NCBI GenBank assembly: GCA_031459235.1
Contig: JAVKIY010000082.1
Coordinates: forward strand, 1-9,787
Source of the DNA: Fervidifonticultor_A tertius
Lineage (GTDB): Bacteria; Sysuimicrobiota; Sysuimicrobiia; Sysuimicrobiales; Humicultoraceae
DNA: 9,787 nt
Reading direction: 5' to 3'
Shown: positions 1 through 4,902 of the stretch, piece by piece
How the letters are laid out: each line of letters begins with the position of its first letter
Numbering within the stretch: the first letter of the stretch is position 1
Translations under genes and position numbers: made by a program
Notes under the pieces: generated by a model
What the model saw: only the letters and a program-made list of their open reading frames with translations
What the model was told of the DNA's origin: nothing
Database searches by the model: none

Positions 1-914
1 GCACCGCGCCGGCCGGCGAGCAGCCGGGCGGCCAGCTCGATGGCCACCGCTACCACGATCAGCACCAGCAGCGTGCCCTGCATCGCCGGCACGTCGCGCT
101 GCGTGACCGCCCGCATGTAGCTGCGGCCGATGCCCGGCCAGTTGAAAATCTCCTCCACGATCAGCAGGACGGACAGCACCGCGCTGATCGCCGGCAGTGG
201 CGCCCCCAGCAGCCGGCGGGTGGCCACGCGGGCCGCGCCCCAGGCGGCCCGCGCCTCCGTGCGGCCCGCGGCCCGCGCCGCTGACCCGTAACCGGACGCC
301 AGCACCTCCCCCAGCCCGGCGCGCAGCTCGCGCGCGAGCAGCGGCGCCAGCGGCAGGACCATGCTGCACGTGGGCAGGACGAGTCCCAGCCACAGCGACG
401 GGTCGAGCGGATTGAACTCGAAGGGCGGCAGGATCGGGATCAGCGTCATCCGGACCGCAAACAGGTAGACAAGCGTGGTGGCGATGAGGAAGGCGGGCAC
501 CACGAGTCCGGCCGAGATCACGCCGGCCGCGAGACGCGCGCCCGGGCCGGGCCGCGAGGCCAGGACCGCGAGCGTCAGGGCGGCCAGCCACGCCAGCGGG
601 ACCGCGACCGCGAGCAGCAGGAGCGACCACGGCAGCCTGCGGATGATCTCGGGCGCGACCTCGCGCCGCGTGGCCACCGAGGTGCCGAGGTCGCCGGTGA
701 GCGCGCGCCCCAGCCAGCGCAGGTACTGCACCGGGATCGGCGAGTCGAGGCCGTACCACTCCCGCAGGCGGAAGACCTGCTCCTCGCGGGCGCCCTGGCG
801 GAATCCGGCCGCGAAGCGGGCGGGGTCCACCGGCGCCAGGTGCATGAACCCGAAGGCGATCACCGAAGCGCCCAACGCCGTGAGCAGCGCGGTCGCCAGG
901 AGCCGTCTCGTCAT
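1..914 (-). CDS. DppB/OppB-like ABC transporter permease (3' end outside window)
   Basis: The frame is open from ATG at 914 to the left edge, giving 304 residues with no stop. It reads as an inner-membrane permease of the peptide/nickel (DppB/OppB) type, which forms half of the channel of an ABC importer. What shows this: an N-terminal membrane helix (about 5-27) followed by HLAPVDPARF (family form HLxPGDP, here with Val for Gly); GLDSPIPVQY at 55-64; hydrophobic segments near 97-118, 131-155, 174-192, 241-258 and 281-298; an EAA-like loop at about 205-240; and the C-terminal signature EEIFNWPGIGR at 254-264. Family members are roughly 300-340 residues, so only a few residues should be missing. 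The start lies four bases after the sufU stop, implying co-transcription; a weak GAG precedes it. Partner permease, ATPases and binding protein would lie beyond the left edge. The substrate cannot be told from sequence. Confidence 0.88.
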   Translation of the reverse strand, partial: MTRRLLATALLTALGASVIAFGFMHLAPVDPARFAAGFRQGAREEQVFRLREWYGLDSPIPVQYLRWLGRALTGDLGTSVATRREVAPEIIRRLPWSLLLLAVAVPLAWLAALTLAVLASRPGPGARLAAGVISAGLVVPAFLIATTLVYLFAVRMTLIPILPPFEFNPLDPSLWLGLVLPTCSMVLPLAPLLARELRAGLGEVLASGYGSAARAAGRTEARAAWGAARVATRRLLGAPLPAISAVLSVLLIVEEIFNWPGIGRSYMRAVTQRDVPAMQGTLLVLIVVAVAIELAARLLAGRRG

Positions 915-918
915 GCGG

Positions 919-1380
919 TCACTCGCGGGTGTCGGTGGTGACCGTGGTCGCCGGCCGCCCGGCCGCGGCGTCGTCCAGCCCCTGCTCGAGGGTCACCCAG
1001 GGCAGGGTGGCGCACTTGACGCGCACCGGGAACTTCCGCACACCCTGCAGCGCCACCAGGTCCCCAAGCGCGGCGGCCGGCGCCCCGCCGTGCATCATGG
1101 CCCGGAACGCGTCCACCAGCGCCCGCACCTCCTCGAGCGTCTTACCCGCCACGGCCTCGGTCATCATCGAGGCCGACGCCTGGCTGATCGAGCAGCCGCG
1201 GCCCTCGAACCGGATCGCCGCGACGCGGTCGCCATCGAGGCGGACAAACAGGGTCAACTCGTCGCCGCACAGCGGGTTGGCGCCCTCGGCGGTGATGTCG
1301 CGTGGGTCGAGCCGCCCGCGGTTGCGCGGGTGGGCGTAGTGGTCGAGGATGACGTCACGGTAGAGGTCGTCGAGGGCCAC
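919..1380 (-). CDS. sufU: SufU, Fe-S assembly sulfur-transfer protein
   Basis: This 153-residue protein belongs to the IscU/NifU N-terminal fold. In SUF systems of Gram-positive type it accepts persulfide sulfur from SufS and passes it to SufBCD. The three conserved cysteines are visible: C38 in NPLCGD (with D40), C63 in GRGCSIS, and C123 in VKCATLPW. Between the second and third there is an extra stretch (about 98-120, HGGAPAAALGDL...) that is typical of SufU and absent from IscU, so SufU is preferred over IscU. The N-terminus LDDLYRDVILDHYAHPRNRG matches family starts and fixes the GTG at 1380, although no good ribosome binding site precedes it. It begins 10 bases after the membrane-protein gene stops and ends four bases before the permease gene, suggesting translation by coupling within the operon. 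Confidence 0.95.
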   Translation of the reverse strand: MALDDLYRDVILDHYAHPRNRGRLDPRDITAEGANPLCGDELTLFVRLDGDRVAAIRFEGRGCSISQASASMMTEAVAGKTLEEVRALVDAFRAMMHGGAPAAALGDLVALQGVRKFPVRVKCATLPWVTLEQGLDDAAAGRPATTVTTDTRE

Positions 1381-1390
1381 AGGCGTCCGG

Positions 1391-1855
1391 CTACGCCCCC
1401 CACAGCGGGGGCCTGGTGACCATCAGGAAGACGATGGCGACCACGAGGACTGCGAGCACGATCCCCAACCGTCGGCTCGCGGCGGCCAGACGGACGAACT
1501 CGGGCGAATCTGCTCCGCCAGTGTCCAACACGGCGATCTGCCGGCGCAACACCGGCGAGTAGCCGAGGATCCCCACGACAGCCACGAGAACGTACAGGAC
1601 GAGCGACGAGAGAATCCAGGGCGTCGTGATGGCGTGGCCGCCGGCGTGGAGCATGGCCAGGCCGGTGACCAGGACCAGGACGTAGGCCGGGTTGGCGATG
1701 CGATCATCGAGGACCTGGACGCCCCGGAGCGCGAACAGGAGGTGACGCCGATCGCGCGCCGCGCGCGACAGCCAGACGCCGTAGGTCACGTTCGCACCGA
1801 CCGCGACGATCGCGAGCAGGACGTGGAGGAACTTGAGGAGCGCGTACCAGGTCAT
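1391..1855 (-). CDS. Small four-helix membrane protein, DUF2269-like
   Basis: This 154-residue protein has four hydrophobic segments (about 7-30, 57-71, 81-99 and 130-146) and no signal-peptide cleavage pattern. The start (KFLHVLLAIVAVGANVTYG) and overall size resemble the DUF2269 group of predicted integral membrane proteins, which have no established biochemical function; the family call rests on memory of the pattern and is moderate. There are no cysteines, so it is unlikely to bind an Fe-S cluster by cysteine ligation. His11 in the first helix and His70/His74 around the second could in principle bind heme or metal, but that is inference. It sits between sufS (52 bases upstream) and sufU (10 bases downstream), a place where those two genes are often adjacent. 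The ATG at 1855 has a GGGGGG run about 8 bases upstream and a nearer GGAG. Confidence 0.8.
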   Translation of the reverse strand: MTWYALLKFLHVLLAIVAVGANVTYGVWLSRAARDRRHLLFALRGVQVLDDRIANPAYVLVLVTGLAMLHAGGHAITTPWILSSLVLYVLVAVVGILGYSPVLRRQIAVLDTGGADSPEFVRLAAASRRLGIVLAVLVVAIVFLMVTRPPLWGA

Positions 1856-1907
1856 CTCCGTGCCCCCCTGATTCGGGGCGGACGGCGGCCGCCCCTCCAG
1901 CCGCGGC

Positions 1908-3161
1908 CTACCGCGGGTCGGCGGCCGGGTGCGGGGCGCGGCCGAAGACCCGACGCACGAGGTACAGACCGGCCACCAGCGCGTCGATGTCGTCGGTCGT
2001 GTTGTAGAGGTGTAGGCTCGCCCGCGCAGACGCAGCGAGCCCGAAGCGCCGGTGCAGCAGCTGGGCGCAGTGGTGGCCGGCCCGCACGGCGATTCCCTCG
2101 CCGTCGAGCACCTGTGCGACGTCGTGCGGGTGCGCGACGTCCATCGTGAAGCTGATCGCGCCGCCGCGGTCGCGCAGGTCGAGCGGGCCGAGCACCCGCA
2201 CCCCGGGGACCTCGCGCAGCCGCTCGAGCGTGTAGGCGGTGAGCTCCCGCTCGTGCGCGGCGACCGCCTCCAGACCGATCGCGCGCAGGTAGTCCACGGC
2301 CGCGCCGAGCGCGATGCTGTCGGCGATGTTGGGCGTGCCGGCCTCGAACTTGTGCGGCGGCGCCTTGTAGGTGGAGCGGTCGGGCTCGACGAGGGCGATC
2401 ATCTCGCCACCGCCGTGGTAGGGGGGCATCGCCTCCAGCAGCTCGTAGCGCGCCCACAGCCCGCCGGTGCCGGTGGGCCCGAGCATCTTGTGGCCCGAGA
2501 ACGCCAGGAAGTCGGCGCCCAGCGCGCGGACGTCTACGGGCTGGTGCGGCACACTCTGGGCGGCGTCCACGACCACAACCGCGCCCGCGGCATGCGCGCG
2601 CTCCGCGATCCGCGGGATAGGGTTCACGGTCCCGAGCACGTTCGACTGGTGGGTCACGGCCACGATCCGCGTGCGGGGGCCCAGCAGCCGGTCGAAGGCT
2701 TCCAGGTCGAGCCGCCCCTCGTCGGTGACCGGAACGTAACGCAGCCGCGCGCCGCGTTCGGCGGCCACGAGCTGCCAGGGAACGATGTTGCTGTGGTGCT
2801 CCATCTCGGTCAGCACGATCTCGTCGCCGGGCCCCACGCGCGTACGGCCCCAGGTGGCCGCCACGAGGTTAAGGGCCTCGGTGGTCCCGCGGGTGAACAC
2901 CACCTCCTCGGGCCGTCCGGCCCCGAGGAACGCGGCGACCGTCGCCCGGGCGGCCTCGTAGGCGGCCGTCGCCTCCTCGGCGATGCGGTAGATGCCGCGG
3001 TGGACGTTGGCGTTGGACTCCTGGTAGTAGCGCAGGAGCGCGTCGAGCACGGCGCGCGGCTTCTGCGACGTCGCGGCGCTGTCCAGGTAGACCAGGCGCC
3101 GCCCGTGGATGTGCCGCTGCAGCAGCGGGAAGTCGTCGCGCACGTGCGGGCCCAGGGCCAC
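1908..3161 (-). CDS. sufS: SufS, group II cysteine desulfurase
   Basis: This 417-residue PLP enzyme converts cysteine to alanine and a protein-bound persulfide, the sulfur source for the SUF pathway. Visible residues: the PLP lysine K225 in FSGHKMLGPTG, the ring-stacking H123 in EMEHHSN, D199 and Q202 in VVDAAQSVPHQ, and the active cysteine C365 in RAGHHCAQ. These positions nearly coincide with E. coli SufS (K226, H123, D200, Q203, C364). The short segment around C365 and the RASLHLYNTTDDID ending fit SufS rather than IscS. The frame stays open well upstream, but the GTG at 3161 is chosen because GGGGAGGA lies just before it (3166-3173) and family homology (DDFPLLQRHIHGRRLVYLDSAATSQKP) starts about ten residues in. 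It begins 20 bases after the ferredoxin gene stops. Its likely sulfur acceptor is SufU, two genes downstream. Confidence 0.96.
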   Translation of the reverse strand: MALGPHVRDDFPLLQRHIHGRRLVYLDSAATSQKPRAVLDALLRYYQESNANVHRGIYRIAEEATAAYEAARATVAAFLGAGRPEEVVFTRGTTEALNLVAATWGRTRVGPGDEIVLTEMEHHSNIVPWQLVAAERGARLRYVPVTDEGRLDLEAFDRLLGPRTRIVAVTHQSNVLGTVNPIPRIAERAHAAGAVVVVDAAQSVPHQPVDVRALGADFLAFSGHKMLGPTGTGGLWARYELLEAMPPYHGGGEMIALVEPDRSTYKAPPHKFEAGTPNIADSIALGAAVDYLRAIGLEAVAAHERELTAYTLERLREVPGVRVLGPLDLRDRGGAISFTMDVAHPHDVAQVLDGEGIAVRAGHHCAQLLHRRFGLAASARASLHLYNTTDDIDALVAGLYLVRRVFGRAPHPAADPR

Positions 3162-3173
3162 GGCGTCCTCCCC
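3159..3173 (-). promoter_or_regulatory. Ribosome binding site and GTG start of sufS
   Basis: On the minus strand GGGGAGGA (3166-3173) precedes GTG (3159-3161) by four bases. No ATG occurs in this frame near the start of family homology, so this site decides the start and shortens the open frame, which otherwise runs to 3398 through the ferredoxin gene. Confidence 0.8.
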
Positions 3174-3181
3174 CTCGCGCG

Positions 3182-3526
3182 TCAGGCTTTGTGGGGCATC
3201 CCCTGTCCCGGGCGGGGCTCCGGCGACAGCAGGATGTCGTCGCCCTCCACCTTCACCGCGTACGTCCGAACCGGCCGCACGGCCGGCAGCGACAGCACGC
3301 GGCCGGTCAGCAGGTGGAACCGCGAGCCGTGCTTGGGGCACACGATGATCTCCCCCACCACCGGCCCGGCGGAGAGCGACTCGTCCTCGTGGGTACACGT
3401 GTCGTCCACCGCGTAGATCGTGCCCCCGACGTTGGCGATCGCGACGAGCCGGCCGTCCACCCGCACCTGCTTCGCGGTGCCCGGCGGTACCTCCCCCAGG
3501 GTGGCGACCTTCACGAACCCGGCCAT
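3182..3526 (-). CDS. Rieske-type [2Fe-2S] ferredoxin within the suf operon
   Basis: This 114-residue soluble protein has the full Rieske ligand set: C44 and H46 in DDTCTHED and C63 and H66 in IVCPKHGSRF, about 19 residues apart, as in ferredoxin components of ring-hydroxylating dioxygenases (BphF type) and in NirD. The spacing and small size fit an electron carrier rather than an oxygenase large subunit. It has no signal peptide, so it should be cytoplasmic. The ATG at 3526 overlaps the sufD stop codon in the form TGATG, which indicates translational coupling; GGAGAA lies nine bases upstream inside sufD. Upstream start codons in the same frame run into sufD and are rejected. Related ferredoxin genes are known in suf operons of several Gram-positive-type lineages; a role in delivering electrons for cluster assembly, or in being an early recipient of clusters, is inference. 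Confidence 0.93.
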   Translation of the reverse strand: MAGFVKVATLGEVPPGTAKQVRVDGRLVAIANVGGTIYAVDDTCTHEDESLSAGPVVGEIIVCPKHGSRFHLLTGRVLSLPAVRPVRTYAVKVEGDDILLSPEPRPGQGMPHKA

Positions 3527-4854
3527 CAGATCATCTTCTCCGCGACACGCGCCTGGAGGTAGCCGCGCAGCGTCTCGAACGGGAGACGGTCGAAGACGTC
3601 CGCGAAGAATCCCTCCACGATCATGAACGTCGCCTGGCGGCGGGTGAGGCCGCGGCTCATCAGGTAGAAGATGTGCTCCTCGTTGAGCCGGCTCGTGGCC
3701 GAACCGTGCGTGCACCGCAGGTCGTTGGCCATGATCTCGAGCTTGGGGATGCTATCGGTCCGCGCGCCCGCGGAGAGCACGAGGTTCCGGTTGGCCTGGA
3801 ACGCGTTAGTCTTCTGGGCGCCGGGGTGCACACGGATGAGCCCGGCGAAGACCGCCCGCGCCGCGTCGCGCACCGCGCCCTTGTAGAGCAGATCGCTGGT
3901 GGTGTGCGGGGCCGCGTGCTCCTGCAGCGTGTGGACGTCCACGTGCTGTCCGCCGGTGCCGAAGTAGAGCCCGAGCATCTCCGCGCTCGCGCCCGGCCCC
4001 CCGAGGTGCGCCTCCACGTCCACCTTCACCAGGTCGCCGCCGAGCGCCACCATCGTCGTGTGCACCAGGGCGTCGCGCTCGACGCGCGCGCGGACGACGC
4101 TGCCGACTTCCCAGGTGGACGGGCCCCACTCCTGCACGGCGGCGTACCGCACCTGGGCGCCCGGCCGGGCGATCAGCTCCACCACGCCCGAGGCGAGCGC
4201 GCGGCGCTCGGCGGGGGCCGAGGCGAACGTCTCGATCAGGGCCACCCGGCTGCCCTGATCCGCGACCACGAGCGTGTGCGGGAAGACCACCCCGCCTGGC
4301 GTCCCCAGCCAGGTCTGCGCGACGAGCGGCAGGGCCACCTCCACGCCCGGCGGCACGTACAGGAACGTCCCGGCGCTCCACAGCGCACCGTGGAGCGCGC
4401 GGAACCGGTGCTCCTCGGGCGACGCGAGCGCGAAGAGGTGCTCGCGCACCAGGGCCTCGTGCTCTCGCATCGCGCACGCCAGGTCGGTGAAGACGACCCC
4501 GGCCCGTGCGAGCTCGGCCCGCAGCGCCCGGCCAACCGTCCGGCCGTCAGCGTGGGCCAGCCACCCGGCCCGCGTGGCCTCGTCGCGCACCAGCGGCCCG
4601 TGGCGGCCCTGGCGGGCCGGCGACCCCTGCGGGTCGGGGACGGCCAGCGCGCCCAGGTCCAGCGCGCCGACGTCGGTGCGGCGCCACTCCTCGGGACGCG
4701 CGACGGCGGGCGCGGGCAGCCGCTCGAACGCCTCCCACGCCGCCAGCCGGCGCTCGCGCGCCCAGGCCGGCTCACCCAGGCGCGCGGACTGCTGCTCGAC
4801 GGTCGCGCGCGAGAGCGCCGCGGCCGCCACCTGCGTGGTCCCTTCCGTGCTCAC
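3526..4854 (-). CDS. sufD: SufD, Fe-S scaffold complex subunit
   Basis: This 442-residue protein is the SufD paralogue that pairs with SufB on a SufC dimer to form the SufBC2D scaffold. After an alpha-helical N-terminal region (about 1-130) it contains the beta-helix core. ALHGALWSAGTFLYVPPGVEVALPL (155-179) parallels the equivalent stretch of SufB, and the C-terminal region LRCTHGSATSRLNEEHIFYLMSRG (379-402) is the SufC-binding end. H383 corresponds to the conserved histidine of E. coli SufD (H360) near the cluster-forming interface. Length agrees with family members of about 420-450. The GTG at 4854 is chosen because GGAGGA (4861-4866) stands six bases before it. It follows sufB by 48 bases and overlaps the ferredoxin start by one base. 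It carries no intein, unlike its paralogue next door. Confidence 0.95.
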   Translation of the reverse strand: MSTEGTTQVAAAALSRATVEQQSARLGEPAWARERRLAAWEAFERLPAPAVARPEEWRRTDVGALDLGALAVPDPQGSPARQGRHGPLVRDEATRAGWLAHADGRTVGRALRAELARAGVVFTDLACAMREHEALVREHLFALASPEEHRFRALHGALWSAGTFLYVPPGVEVALPLVAQTWLGTPGGVVFPHTLVVADQGSRVALIETFASAPAERRALASGVVELIARPGAQVRYAAVQEWGPSTWEVGSVVRARVERDALVHTTMVALGGDLVKVDVEAHLGGPGASAEMLGLYFGTGGQHVDVHTLQEHAAPHTTSDLLYKGAVRDAARAVFAGLIRVHPGAQKTNAFQANRNLVLSAGARTDSIPKLEIMANDLRCTHGSATSRLNEEHIFYLMSRGLTRRQATFMIVEGFFADVFDRLPFETLRGYLQARVAEKMI

Positions 4855-4866
4855 GCGGTTTCCTCC
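4852..4866 (-). promoter_or_regulatory. Ribosome binding site and GTG start of sufD
   Basis: GGAGGA on the minus strand (4861-4866) is placed six bases before GTG (4852-4854), a near-ideal site within the 48-base gap after sufB. Confidence 0.8.
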
Positions 4867-4902
4867 GAGCGTGCGACGTGCGGCGACGGGGCGCGGGACG
4901 CC

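Noticed and set aside
1865..1878. CCCC-TGATTC-GGGG hairpin between sufS and the membrane-protein gene as a terminator.
   Set aside because: The stem is only four pairs, there is no U tract, and the G run is more likely part of the ribosome binding region of the next gene.
3162..3398. N-terminal extension of SufS by about 79 residues.
   Set aside because: It overlaps the ferredoxin gene in another frame, has low-complexity composition, and the GTG at 3161 has a strong ribosome binding site at the point where family homology begins.
3527..3715. N-terminal extension of the Rieske ferredoxin into sufD.
   Set aside because: The extension reads the conserved 3' end of sufD out of frame; the ATG at 3526 fits the normal size and the TGATG coupling.
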